DNA of 64,000 nucleotides from Prorocentrum cordatum (taxonomy: Eukaryota; Sar; Dinophyceae; Prorocentrales; Prorocentraceae): NCBI GenBank assembly GCA_963575745.1, contig CAUYUJ010003606.1, positions 1-64,000 of the forward strand, given 5' to 3'. Each line of letters begins with the position of its first letter. Position 1 is the stretch's first letter. A program made the translations under genes and the position numbers. Positions 10,120 through 21,479 of the stretch are shown in pieces. The notes beneath the pieces were generated by a model, which was not told the origin of the DNA, did no database searches, and worked only from the letters and a program-made list of their open reading frames with translations.

Positions 10120-11148
10120 CCCAGCCTGCGCGGCCGCGCCTCCTGCAGGAGCCAGCACTGTCGGCACAGGCTGCGCTGTCGGCACAGGCAGCGCTGTCGG
10201 CACAGGCTGCGCTGCCGAGGCAGGCTGCGCTGTCGGCACAGGCATCTCTGTCGGCACAGGCTGACCGCTAGCCGCTTGCTGGCCCTGCCAAGTGCTCGCC
10301 TTGCCTGGCGAGTTCGGGGCCCTCTCGGGACTGACGCTGGTGCCGCGTCGCTGGGCCTCCTCCCTCGATCTCTGCATCGCCTCCTCCAACTGCTGGTTGC
10401 CCTCGTCCTCCTTTTCCTTGGCAATACGGGCGGCCTCCTCCGACTCCTTCAGCGCCTGCGTCATCTCCTCGTCTCCATCCCCACTGCTGGGCAGTGACTC
10501 CTCGACGTCGATGACATGCCCCTGCTCTGGTTGCTGCCCTCCATCTGGTTGCTGCCTCTGCGCTGGTTGCTCCTCGGTCGGCACTGGTGGATGCATATAC
10601 GGGTTGATATTGAGTGCCTTGGCCGCCTCGGCCGCCCTGAGCTTCAGATTGAGCATCTTGTTCTGCTCCGCCTGCTCGAGCACCTGGTCCTGTAGCGACT
10701 TGATCAGCGACATCAGCGATGGCGGGACGTTCGCTGCCTCCGCTGGGGGCAGCATCTCCTGGGACGGCCCTGCGACGGCGCCAGGCGGTGCCTCGCCAGC
10801 GGGGGGCGGCGCCTCACAGGAAGAGGGCGGCGCCGCCGCCGCTGGCGCCGCAACTTGGGCCCCGACTGGCGCATCAGCCTGGCTCGCGTGGTTCGGCTGC
10901 TCTGCTGGGATGTCGCGCGGCGACTCCTCATCTGCGACTGTTTGCGCGCCTGCCTGAGACGGCGAGCGCCATCCTGGCTCGCCGTAGTTGGGCTGCCGAT
11001 CAGGCTGCGCGTCTCCTCCGTCTGACCCTGCAGCTGGCACAATCTCCACGTCCAGATCCTCGCCCCACGTGGCCCACGTATCACTGGTCTGCAAGCGCGC
11101 GCCCTCGGCGGCGCCCTGGGCGGCGCCCTGGGCGGCGCCGTCGGACAT
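10120..11148 (-). CDS. Gene B, first exon: Ala/Pro/Gln-rich protein with a coiled coil
   Basis: ATG at 11148; open for 343 codons to a GT donor at 10118-10119, joining at phase 0 to the exon at 9960. The N-terminus carries GAAQ repeats, followed by a long Ala/Pro/Gln-rich disordered stretch. A central segment (SLIKSLQDQVLEQAEQNKM) and a later Glu/Arg-rich segment (ESEEAARIAKEKEDEGNQQ) look coiled-coil. The C-terminal part repeats the pentapeptide PVPTA with small changes. No family is recognised. A weak SL-like sequence lies ~70 bases upstream. If the intron is ignored the frame continues to 9979, but that extension runs into the inverted repeat. Confidence 0.5.
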
Positions 11149-11215
11149 GGGCGAGACGTGGCCCCGAGCGGATCAGTAGCAGACTGATGCAGTTCCACCT
11201 CAAGTCATTAAGATT

Positions 11216-11233
11216 GTTGAGCCAAAACGGTTC
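11216..11233 (-). promoter_or_regulatory. Possible degenerate spliced-leader relic upstream of gene B
   Basis: The minus strand reads ACCGTTTTGGCTCAAC, which differs from the SL core GCCATTTTGGCTCAAG at three of 16 positions. It is placed ~70 bases upstream of the gene B ATG. Chance similarity is possible. Confidence 0.3.
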
Positions 11234-12126
11234 GGACGGAATGCATGGATGTCGGGCTCGACAAGCCCCCAAGATGCCCCCAAGAGACCCCTACACTGCG
11301 CCCCGATGCCCCCAAGAGCGTTTCGACCAGATCCCAGCGTGGAAGATTGCAAACCACGCATAGGAGGAGGGGGAGGAGGAGCAGAAGGATGAAGGGGAGG
11401 AGGAGGGATGAGGGGAGGGGAGGGTGAGTGGACGGGGTGTGGAGGAGGGGAGGACAATGTGGAGGAGTGATGTTTGTTTGACCCGTAACGTATTTGGCAA
11501 ACGTAAGACCCCGCAGTCAGCAGTTTTTGTTTATCACAAGCCCCATTGATTGCACGTGCAATGTGTATGACTTCGACATTTCGATATGGCCATATTGATG
11601 GCCTCTTGGGCCGTCGGAAGGCCGAAAAGGAGGGCACCCCAACATCCTTAGAACACCTACGTGGCATCAATGATGTTTGGCCTCGGCGGGCCTTCCTGAA
11701 AGTCCTCTTAATTGGAGGCGTCTTGGGCTTTGTATTTGACCTAAGCCCCGCAGTTGCAGATATTATGCCGTGCTCCACTCAGTTTGACTTCAAGTGTTTC
11801 AGACAACGCGGTTAGAACGTCGTTGCCACCAGGCAATACTGAAGCTCCGCTCGTGCGGTACCCTCGCACAAATCAGCATACATTCACTGGAAATACCAGA
11901 AAAACTATGCGTGGCCCCATGGCCTCAGACAGCTGGCGGCGATAAAAAATCTGCTGAAGAACCTTGCACTGGTTGCATGAAGTTGGAACTTGGCACGAAA
12001 TACAGCTAGCACGAAACCTTGTGCTTGACCTGAAACTCGACCTGGGATGTTCAGCCAACTTCATCTAGGCTCTTCAACAGAAGACTGCAAAATACGGCAC
12101 GAAGACTGGCACAAAAATTGCCAGCA
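11234..12126. other. Intergenic between gene A and gene B
   Basis: 11265-11335 has a few CCCCAAGA words like the arrays further on. About 11360-11450 is GGA-rich. 11460-12126 is mixed sequence without a convincing ORF; part of it must be the 3' UTR of gene A. Confidence 0.45.
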
Positions 12127-15100
12127 TCAGAAGTCGTCATCAATCGGCGACATCGGCGGCGCCACGGGCGCAGGCGGCACCACGGGCGCAGGCGGCACCG
12201 CGGGCGCAGGCGGCACCACGAGCGCAGACGCAGGCGGCGGTGAACGCTTGGCCAGCGGCTCGGGAGTCACCGCGCCCTTGCGCGGTGACATTGAAAGCAA
12301 GGCCTTGGTTGCCGCAGGCTCAAGCTTGGAATCGGGCGAAGGCTTGCACACCTTCGCCTTCTTCGAAACAGACTCTGAATCCGAGGCGGCGCTGCTCACT
12401 TGGCCACTCTCTGAATCAGCGTCATCCTTCTTCTCATTCGGATCCGCGTCGGCGCCCTCGGGCTCGGCAACCGCTGGTCGCTTGTCGGCCGCCGCCGCGG
12501 GTCTCTTCACCCTCGCCGTCTTCTTGTCAGTAGCCAGAAACTCTCGCTCCATGTCCTCGCACTGGGTTTTGTCCTTCTCGCCAGCAGCGAACGCCTTGCA
12601 GCACTGAATCACAAATTGTTTGGCACCCTCCTCGTTTGTATACCCCATCATCTGCATGAACTGCATGTTCTCGCACCAGATCTGCAGCCACGACTTGCCA
12701 GTCTTGATGACCCAGCGCCCCAACACCTCGTTGCCCGTCTCGCGGTGGGTGCCGCGCCAGAAGACGTTGTTCCCCTTGGTGTGCTTGGGCGCACCGTCTG
12801 GCCTGTCGGTGTCATTCGCCGACGTGCCAGGCACCTACAGGGCAACTGAAAGCTATTATAGAGAATGATGGGAGGCACGGAATTGATGGAGGGAGAATGA
12901 TGCGCAGGAGAGAGACGGAGGATGGAGGAGCAGGCACAGGAGTTGGCGGTGGGAGGAGGACGCACGGGAAGCACGGAGTGGACGGAGGGAGGAGGAGGGG
13001 GAAGGAGGAGGAGGAGGAGGGAGGAGGAGGGACATTTAATTAATCAAGAGATGAGGGGGAGGAGGGAGGAGGAGGCACCTCCCACTCAAACTTGTCGGCC
13101 CAGACGGCAACGAGCATCTTGCTGCCCTCGCGAGGGCGAGCCACTGCGTACTCTGGGAACTGGCTGGCGTTGATGGGGATGCGCCAAGCGGACTGGGGGC
13201 CCAAAGCGTGGAGAGGTCAAGAGGCTGGCTCATCCTCCTCCCCCCGAGGAGGGGGAGGAGTATTAGGAGGAGGAGGGTGAGAAGGAGGAGGAGGAGGAGG
13301 AGGAGGAGGAGGAGAAGGAGGAGTAGGAGGAGGACGACGATAGCGAGGCCGACGTCCAGGAGGAAGCCGACGAGGGGTTCGAGGATAAGGAGCCACCACC
13401 CTCCACTTCTTCCTTCTCCTCCCCATCCTCCCTCTCCACTCCTCCTCGTTCTCCTGTTTCGACGATGGGCTGACCTGCATTTCTTTCTCGTAGCCCAGTC
13501 TATAGCCGCGCTCCGTGACCATCTCCTCGTTCGTGAAGGTCGAGGCCTGGTCTTCGCGCCCCTTTCCGCTCTTCGCTTCCCTGTGCTTCCCTCCCGACCC
13601 CAAACCACCCCCCCGCCCCCCCGTTCCCGCCCCTCCTCCCTTGCCCATCCCGATCACCCAAATACCATTCACTCCACCCCGTTTCTCCCGTGCTCGTTCA
13701 GCCCTCCTCCCCATCCTCCTTCCTCCTCGTCCCTCTGCCTCGTCCCTCCTCCCCCCTCTCTTTATCCCATCCTTCCTCCTCATCCTCCTCAGCCGCCTCC
13801 CCCTGTCCTGCTCCCCCCTTTTTTCTCCTGCTGCTGCTACTGATGCTGCTGCTGCCCCTCCTCCCCCTTATCCTCCTCCTCATCCTCCTCCTCCTCCTCA
13901 TCGTTCCTCCTCCTCCTCATTCCGCTCCCACCCTGGCCTTGGCCCTGACGAGCTTCTTCGCGCTCTCCGCTGGCTTGCTGTCGTCGACCTCCGCTGGCTT
14001 GCTGTCGTCGACCTCCGCTGGCTTGCTGTCGTCGTAGGCCGCTGGCTTGCTGCCGTCGCTGGCCGCTGGCTTGCTGTCGTCGCCGGCCGCGGGCTGGAAT
14101 TTCACGGCCCAAGCAGGGACTTGCTTCCTCTGACGGTGATCAAAATAGTAGGAGGAGGATGAGGAGGACCAGACGGAGGAGGAGGAGGAGGAAGAAGTTT
14201 GATGATGAGGACGTTGGGGGGAAGCTCCGAGGAGCAGAGTTCGGATGACGACGTCGAAGAGAGCATGGGCGAGAAGGATGAGGAGGGCGAAGTGAAACCA
14301 AGGAGGGCGAGGATGAGAAGGAGAGGGAGAAAGAGGAGGAGGAGGAGGATGACGAGGAGGAGGAGGAGGACGAGGATGACGACGACGACGAAGGAGGAGG
14401 AGGATCAGGAGAATGAGAACGAGTCGAGAATGATGCGCAGGAGGAGGAGGGGCTGCGTCCTCGATAAAGCCTTGGCGACGTGCCGCAGCATGGCCCGCAT
14501 CACGCGCGCGCGGTCGTCAGCCCACGATTTGTTCTCCTTGGAAAGTTTCCATATCTCTTCCTTCGCGTTCGCCACGATAAGCAGCGCCGCCTTGGGGCGG
14601 CACGCTATTCCCCTCCTCCCTCTCCTCTCCCCCTCCTCCCCCTAGTCCTCGTCATCTTCCTCATCATCCTCATCCTCCTCCTCCGCCTCCTCCTCATCAT
14701 TATCCTCCTCCTCGTCCTCCTCTTCCTCTCCTCCTCCTCCTTCTTTTCCTCCTCCTCCTCCTCCCTTCCACTCCGCGAGCCCCTCCTCCCCCTCCCCTCT
14801 CTTCCTCCTTGCCCTTGTCCTCCTCCTTCACCTTCTCGATCCTCCTTCTCCTCCTCCTCCTCCTCCCCCTCCTATTCCTCCTCCTCCTCCTCCTCCTCCT
14901 CCCCCTCCCCCTCCTCCTCCTCCCCCTCCTCGCGATCTCGGCCTTCGCCGTCTTCTGAGGGACGCCACCGACGAAGGCAGCCGCCCTCGTCTCAATGATC
15001 AGCTTCTGGAACTTTGACAGCGTGTCCTCGTCGCGCGCGGCGTCAAGGTCGGTCGCGTACGTCAACCTTGGCTATGAAGGGGAGCGGAGGGACGGTGGAG

Positions 15101-15543
15101 GAAAAAGGAGGAACACACAGCAATACCACACGGATGGGACGCAGTCGAGGATAGAGGAGGAGGTTTAGGTAGTACGGATACGAGGCGCAACGAAGAGGAA
15201 ATGCGCGAAGAGGGAGGCGAATGAGGATGAAAAGGGCGAGGGTGTTGAGGAGGCGCAGGATCCAGAGGAGGACAGATCGGAGGCTGTGCCTCCGATCAGA
15301 GGCTCCTGCTCCTGCTCCTCTGGCTCACGCTCCTCCTCTGGCTCCTGCTCCTCTGGCTCCTTCCTGCTCCTGCTCCTAAGGCTCCTCCACTGGCTCCTCT
15401 GACTCCTCCTCTGGCTCCTCCTCTGGGTCTTAAGGCTCGGGCGTGTCGGGCTCCTCGATGAAGTGCGACCACACGTGGCTCAGTGTGGTGGCGTCAGCCT
15501 CGCTTGGCTGGCGCGCGGCCCCAACCTTGCGCTTGGGCGCCAT
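12127..15543 (-). CDS. Gene A: multi-exon protein, unknown, purine-repeat introns
   Basis: ATG at 15543 starts MAPKRKVGAARQ (NLS-like PKRKV). Coding blocks, 5' to 3': 15543 to ~15434; ~15064-14945 (TYATDLDAARDEDTLSKF); 14604-14471 (ANAKEEIWKLSKENKSW); 14129-13932 (five DDSKPA-type repeats); 13580-13475 (NEEMVTERGYRLGYEKEMQ, then GTCAG donor); 13192-13079 (AWRIPINASQFPEYAV); 12834-12127. The last two joins are phase 0 with GT-AG ends (intron 12835-13078). The final exon has a Trp-rich globular part (VFWRGTHRETGNEVLGRWV), a basic region and a VPPAP repeat, then stop. Several introns are GGA-rich on the coding strand. The 5' donors are not settled and some may be GC or GA. No known family; a nuclear location is suggested only by the basic motifs. 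An SL relic abuts the ATG. Confidence 0.5.
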
Positions 15544-15544
15544 G

Positions 15545-15563
15545 AAGCCAAAATGGCTAGGGG
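15545..15563 (-). promoter_or_regulatory. Spliced-leader relic abutting the gene A start
   Basis: The minus strand carries TAGCCATTTTGGCT, 14 bases identical to the dinoflagellate SL, then TTC and the ATG. It marks a past reverse-transcription event or an encoded leader. The core is nearly palindromic, but the flanking T and CC favour the gene's own strand. Confidence 0.6.
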
Positions 15564-15708
15564 AAGGAAAAGGAGAACAGCAGGAGCAGCCGCTCGAGAA
15601 GGGAGAGCAGCATAATCTAGAGCTGGGATGTGAGGAACAAAAATCAACTATTGAGTAATAAACAGCGAGGGTGCCAACGCCTCCTCCTCCTTCTCCCCCT
15701 CCACCTCA

Positions 15709-15791
<83 letters not shown>

Positions 15792-15994
15792 ACTGCCTTT
15801 TGGGCGTTTTTGTTTTCATCATCTGGTTTACATATCTCCATATCATCATCATCAGCCTTTTTGGCGCTTGTGCGTGGCATTTTTGTATTTGATGCATGTT
15901 TATGTGATGATGTATGATGTTGCATGATAGGGGACTAGAAACAAGACCGCGGGACTATAAATAGGAACATACATAAGGGGACTAAAAAACTGTC
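15564..15994. repeat. Spacer with a (CAT)n microsatellite
   Basis: A near-perfect CAT repeat runs 15711-15790, with shorter CAT runs at 15841-15855. The remainder is non-coding as far as I can see. Confidence 0.85.
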
Positions 15995-16940
15995 CTTTTG
16001 GACCTCTGGGGACATCCTCGCAAAACCGGCCCGGCGGGCACCGGAGGATCCGCCCATCCGGTGAGGAGCCCAGAGCGGCCTCCGGCACCGTTTCCGGACG
16101 GATCCGCTGGATCCGGTGACGAATCCCAAACCGGCGCCCTCGCTTGAGACATCCTCGCAAAACCGGCCCCGGGGGAGGTGCCCAGAGGAGCCCAGAGCGG
16201 CCTCCGGCACCGTTTCCGGACAGGTGATCCGGTCGGATCCGGTGACAAATCCCAAACCGGCGCTCTCGCTTGAGACATCCTCACAAAACCGGCCCCGGGG
16301 GAGGTGCCCAGAGGAGCCCAGAGCGGCCTCCGGCACCGTTTCCGGACAGATCCGGTGGATCCGGTGACGAATCCCAAACCGGCGCCCTCGCTTGAGACAT
16401 CCTCACAAAACCGGCCCCGGGGGAGGTGCCAGAGGATGCCCAGACCGGCCTCCGGCACCGTTTCGGACAGATCCGGTGGATGGGGTGTCAGCTCGAACGA
16501 ATCCAAACCGGAGCCCTCGCTTGAGACATTCCTCACAAAACCAGCACGGGGGAGGTGCCAGAGCGTAGCAGAAGGAGCCTCGGCACCGTTTTCCGGACAG
16601 AACCGTGGGTCGGTGGATCGCGACGAATCGCCAAACGGCCGGGGGGAGGTGCCCAATGGAGCCCAGAGCGGCCTCCGGCACCGTTTCCGGACAGATCCGG
16701 TGGATCCGGTGACGAATCCCAAACCGGCGCCCTCGCTTGAGACATCCTCACAAAACCGGCCCCGGGGGAGGTGCCCAGAGGCGCCCAGAGCGGCCTCCGG
16801 CACCGTTTCCGGACAGATCCGGTGGATCCGGTGACGAATCCCAAACCGGCGCCCTCGCTTGAGACATCCTCACAAAACCGGCCCCGGGGGAGGTGCCCAG
16901 AGGAGCCCAGAGCGGCCTCCGGCACCGTTTCCGGACGGAG
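15995..16940. repeat. 122-bp satellite, about 8 copies
   Basis: The word CCTCCGGCACCGTTTC recurs at 16079, 16201, 16327, 16449, 16672, 16794 and 16916, spaced 122 bp (one spacing of 126, one of 223 covering a degenerate copy near 16577). Each unit also carries CCAAACCGGCGCCCTCGCTT and GGCCCCGGGGGAGGTGCC. Since 122 is not a multiple of 3, the long ORFs through it change frame each unit and are spurious. Confidence 0.9.
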
Positions 16941-17449
16941 GCAAGAGAAGGATGGAGGAGGAGGAGGAGGAGGAGGAGGAGGAGGAACCTCATCCTCACC
17001 CTCGCCAACAAGCGCACGCACCTTCTTCTATATACAGAAACTCCCGATCAACCGCAGAGCGGCCGGCTAGTATAAAGGTACAAATCAAGCTAGTACAAGT
17101 CGTAGTCGTATGAATCGAAGTAGTAGTAGGAGTAGGAGTAGGGGTAGGAGTAGGAGTAGAAGTAGGAGTAGGAGAAGTGGTAGTAGGTAGTCGTCGTTTT
17201 CGTCGTCGTAATAGTAGATGCCAGAGTGATGGTAATATCCGTACCCCGAGAGGCCCCCAAGGGATCCCAACCACATCCAACAGGCTTTATGCTCTCAACC
17301 CAAGCACGCTGGCGGGATGCGCCGAAGGCCATTACATCCGCCGCCCCCTGTTGGCTTGCCACAGGGGTGCCTGGCGTGCTAGATCCTTTCGGTTTTGGTT
17401 TTGGTTCTTACTCCAAAAGAACTCCCCCTGGAACTCCTGCCCGTCCCGC

Positions 17450-18770
17450 CGGGGCCCCGGACGGGAGCTCAAACCCCAAGTTGTCCTCCAAGACGACTCA
17501 AGATGGCCTCCAAGATGGCACGTTGGCCCAAAATGGCCTCCAAGATGGTCCAAGATGGCCTCCGAGTCCGCCCAAGGTGATCCAAGACGGCCTCCAAGAC
17601 GGCCCGCGAGAGTCCAAGATACCTCCAAGTTCGCGCCGCCCGGCCGTGCGTCGAAAAACGAACCAAGGGGCTCTCGACAGTGCCTAGAAGCAGACGCCCC
17701 AAGAGGCCAAAGATCCCCCAAGTCGCCCACGAGGCCTCCAAGATGGCCCCATGACGGCCCAAGAGGCCCCAGAGATGCCCCCAAGAGGGCCCAAAGACGG
17801 CCCAAGAGGCCTCCAAGACGCCCAACATGGCCTCCAAGACGGCTAAGATGGCCCCAAGATGCCTCCAAGACGGCCCAAGATGCACCCAAGACGACCTGAG
17901 ATGGCCTCCAGATGGCCTAAGACGGACCAAGAGGCCCCCAAGAGGCCTCCTAGACGGCCCAAGAGGCCTCCAAGAGGTCCTCTAGCAGGGCCCGAAGAGG
18001 CTAAAATGTTTGTTTCCGTAAGTTTTGGAAGGATGTTGACATGTGTTTCTTTCCCGCATTCCGATGGCTCAAGACGGCCCAAGAGGCCCCCAAGATCGCT
18101 GACGAGGCCTCCAAGATGGCCCCATGACGGCCCAAGAGGCCCCCCAGAGGGCCCCAAGAGGGCCCAAGAGGCCTCCAAGACGGCCAAAATGGCCTCCAAG
18201 ACGGCTAAGATGGCCCCAAGATGCCTCCTGGACGGCCCAGGATGCACCTAAGACGGTCTGAGATGGCCTCAAGATGGCCCAAGACGGCCCAAGAGGCCCC
18301 CAAGAGGCCTCCTAGACGGCCCAAAAGGCGCCCAGGAGGTCTTCCAGGACGGCACGAAGAAACCAAATTCATTGAAGGGTTTTGATAGATGTTGGCATTT
18401 GCTTCTTCTCGGCATTCCGACGGCTCAAGACGGCGCAAGAGGCCCCCAAGATCGCCCAAGAGGCCTCCAAAATGGCCCCATGACGGCCCGAAAGGCCCCC
18501 AAGACGGCCCCAAGAGGGCCCCAAAACGACCCAAGAGGCCTCCAAGACGCCCAAGATGGCCTCTACGAACCCCTGATATGCCCCAAGAGGGCCCCAAGAC
18601 GACCCTGACAGGCCCCCAAGACGGCTTCCGACGGCGTCAGGCAAGCCAGGAACGCCCTAAGACTGCCGAAGAGGCCCCAAAGAAGCCCCCAAAGGCCCCC
18701 AAAAACCCTCCAAGAGGCCATCAAAAGCTCCCAGGAGGCCCCACGAGTGCCCCAAGAGGCGCCCAAGAGG
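17450..18770. repeat. GGCCCAAGA/GGCCTCCAAGA degenerate array
   Basis: About 10-bp words of the type CCTCCAAGATGGCC and CCCAAGAGGCC repeat throughout. They are interrupted by less repetitive ~70-bp spacers at about 18000-18065 and 18360-18430, which share TTCCGAYGGCTCAAGACGG at their right end. Long Arg/Pro or Gly/Leu-rich ORFs through it are artefacts. In the beta gene this type of sequence lies within the second intervening region. Confidence 0.85.
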
Positions 18771-18862
18771 CCTCCTCCTCCTCCTCCTCCTCCTCCTCCT
18801 CCTCCTCCTCTCTCCTCCTCTCCTCCTCCTCTTCCTCCTCCTCCTCCTCCTCCTCCCATCCT
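18771..18862. repeat. CCT tract
   Basis: CTCCTC repeat following the GGCCCAAGA array; it is longer in unit 2 and shorter in unit 3. Confidence 0.85.
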
Positions 18863-19364
18863 CCTCTTTGTTCCTCATCCTTCCCCCTCCTCCTCTTCTT
18901 GCTCCCCCACGCGTTCCCCGAGGTCTTTCCAAACCGACTCGGGAAACAACTGGCCCGATAGCTTGGCCGAGCTCTGGCCCAGCTGTCGGCCACAGAGGCG
19001 TTTCCAAAGGGGCAGGGAGCGGCCGTGATTCGCCGCGAGCGTCTTCGATCATCCATCCTATCCACAAGCGCCTTGTCATCCTCCCACGCCTCCTCCTCCT
19101 CCTCCGCCTCCTCCTCCTCCCAACAATATTGATTCCCTCCTAGTCCACTCCCCTTTGACAATCAACTTGTAGCTTCGGCAACCGAATGTCACCCCTGTGT
19201 CTCATACACTTCAGTTTTGTGCAACATGTGTGGCGCAAACTGCGTGATTCGATCTGTGTGGTGGAATATGTGTCGTGCCATGCCTTGCTTACTCTGCCGC
19301 GTTGCAGCCTTGCTACATATCTTCCCCAAGCGCGATGACGGATATGCGCGGCAGCACAACTGGA

Positions 19365-19772
19365 TACGAAGTTGTCCGGACGGAAAAGCTGGCCAAAAGG
19401 TCCAGCACGGACGCTGTCCATGGTGCCTGGCTCCAAATCCATCAGCACGGCGCGCGGAACATAACGGCCCCCTGTGGCCTCATTGTAGTAGACGTTGATG
19501 CGCTCGAGCTGGAGGTCGGAATCTCCATGATAAGTGCCTGTAGGATCTATACCATGTTCATCAGAGATTACTTCCCAGAACTTTGCCTGCGGGCCCCAAG
19601 AGTATACACCACCACGTCGATTCCTCACCCCCCATCTACCCTCCTCTTGCTCTCCTGTTTCCTGGTAGAGGGAGGGGATGAGGCAATTGGTGGTGGTGTA
19701 TACTTTTGGGCCCCGTATTGCCCCGATCTGGTTGCCGCACTGGCCACCCTGGATGTGCACCAACTCGCGCAT
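19365..19772 (-). pseudogene. Orphan beta-tubulin 5' block (exon 1a + introner + exon 1b)
   Basis: Exon 1a (19772-19722) encodes [18 protein letters not shown] 135-bp GC-AG intron follows (19721-19587). Exon 1b (19586-19365) runs from [12 protein letters not shown] to RPDNFV. The block is open and matches the other two copies. The 3' part of the gene (codons from FGQTGAGN on) is absent: downstream on the minus strand the array ends at 17071 against a satellite. It therefore cannot make a full beta-tubulin unless the exon lies outside the window. Confidence 0.8.
19587..19721 (-). mobile_element. Introner-like intron, copy 1
   Basis: A 130-bp element with inverted ends, flanked by TTGCC on the plus strand at both sides, at the same position as in the other two beta copies. 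See the entry at 60060-60194 for the arms. Confidence 0.75.
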
Positions 19773-21459
19773 GGCTGCTTATCGGAAGAAGCTGATTTCC
19801 GATTTCTCGGATGACTTCAGGCGTCGAACACTCGCTCTGGCCAAAAAAGAGACAGACACATGATTGGCAATAACACGGAGAATGATACTGGATTCAAAAA
19901 CACAATGCCAGCGCACATAACAAAACATTGAACATACGCAACCCACAGGGCACAACACGGGTTGCCGTCGACGCAATGAATTCGGCAGAACTGAGGGCGA
20001 CAGACATCCCGCCCACACACCAACAACGTCTTGGTAAAACTCCAGAGAACGTGGGCGATGCTACTCATCATGACTGGCTCAAAAATCTAAACAAGCGCAA
20101 TAGCATCCAGACCCTGTTCATGAAGATCCGTGACTCGGGCGGGCGACGGCCCATGGTGGCAACGACACCGGAGACGAAGACGATGCTGATGATGGCGATG
20201 GTGGTAGCGAAGAAAACGAAGGCGACAACAACGACAATGAAGATGACGATGATGAGGACTCCGTTTTGGTGATGACGGCGATGACCACTGACGTGGTCCA
20301 GCTCTTGACGATGACGATAACGACTGGGACGATTCAGATGGTGAGAGCGTGCGGGCGGACTGAAATTATGAATGTTTGACAAGCTTGCACATGAAACCCG
20401 CCGAATGTTAAGATTCCGTTGCAGAACTTACTCCATCTCAAACCCCTACCAAAGAAATTGGTGTTGGAGAGAACTCGACGTGCGCGCGCGGAGACGCGCG
20501 CGCGTGGCCCGCGTGGGATTTAACACGGTTGGCGAGTGCGCGGACGCATGTCAACGCGTTCAACAAGCGCTCGTGCGTGGCCAACATAATCCAATTCGCC
20601 AGAATGGAGAAATAGTTCCCCTCACATATCAACGAGCGCGCGCAGAAATATGTCAGAGTTCTATCGTGCCCATCGCGAATGGCGTGTTCTAGTGTTCGAT
20701 GAACTTGTTTTTTGTTCTACTGGGTGCTTGCAAGGATTCGGCACGCGGGCGCGGTGGCGCGCGCACGTGGCCATCATGGCATGCGTTGCGAAGGGGCCCT
20801 TCGAGAAACGACTTATCATATCAACGCATGCGCACCACCTGGTTCTTTGACAAAGATGCAAGGGGGGTGTCGGTAGTGGGCATGGCTGGCACAAGAGAGG
20901 CGTCTTCCAACATTGCCTGCGAAACTGAAAGCACGTCGCACACCAACAATTCATCCGCCACCGTGCATTCCGCACGCAGTGGAGTACCTCAAGGCTCACG
21001 CAATTCTGAAAGGTCATGCAGTCCTGAAAGCTCGCAAGGTTCTGAATGACGCAGACCAGGAAACTCCTGGGCGTTCTTGGGCACGGCAGGGCGCTCTGAG
21101 TGTTCCGCGCAAGCATTCGGGACGGCGCCCCTACCCAGGGAGGCCCCAAAACAAACCAAGACAGCCCTGAGAAGGCCCCGAAAGGATCCAAGAGGCCCCC
21201 GAACGAACGAACGAACGAAGCTGCCGTCGCCGGGAAGCCGGCGCCCCTGCAAAGGTGGGCAGGCGCGCTGGTCGCGCGCATGCCTTTAAACGAGGCCACT
21301 GGGCGTGCGACTGCGCCAAAATCAAATGAAACACGAAACGAGAAGTCGCGCGGCCACCGCCACGCGCGCTGCAAAAATCCCGCTCGCTCTCCTGCCAGAC
21401 AGTCTCACTCGAGGCCTCGTGCGCCCACGAGCCCCAACCGGAATGTTTTGCACGCGACA
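19773..21459. other. Spacer, unit 1: acidic-coding-like and CG-rich stretches
   Basis: No gene is assigned. About 20,165-20,345 on the plus strand reads as Asp/Glu-rich sequence (EENEGDNNDNEDDDDED) with frame breaks. About 20,478-20,515 is an alternating CG run. Two copies of CGAACGAACGAACGAA-like sequence lie near 21,200. The minus strand of 20.7-21.4 kb has a long open frame (237 aa) of unknown meaning that is only partly kept in the other units. Confidence 0.4.
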
Positions 21460-21479
21460 CTAACTCGTCTTCACATCTG

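Noticed and set aside
15982-16803. 273-aa ORF through the 122-bp satellite
   Set aside because: The unit is not a multiple of three; the ORF is a by-product of a satellite poor in stop codons.
18412-18433. GGCTCAAG at array spacers as SL remnants
   Set aside because: Only eight bases match, and other spacers read CGCTCCAAG; more likely part of the array word.
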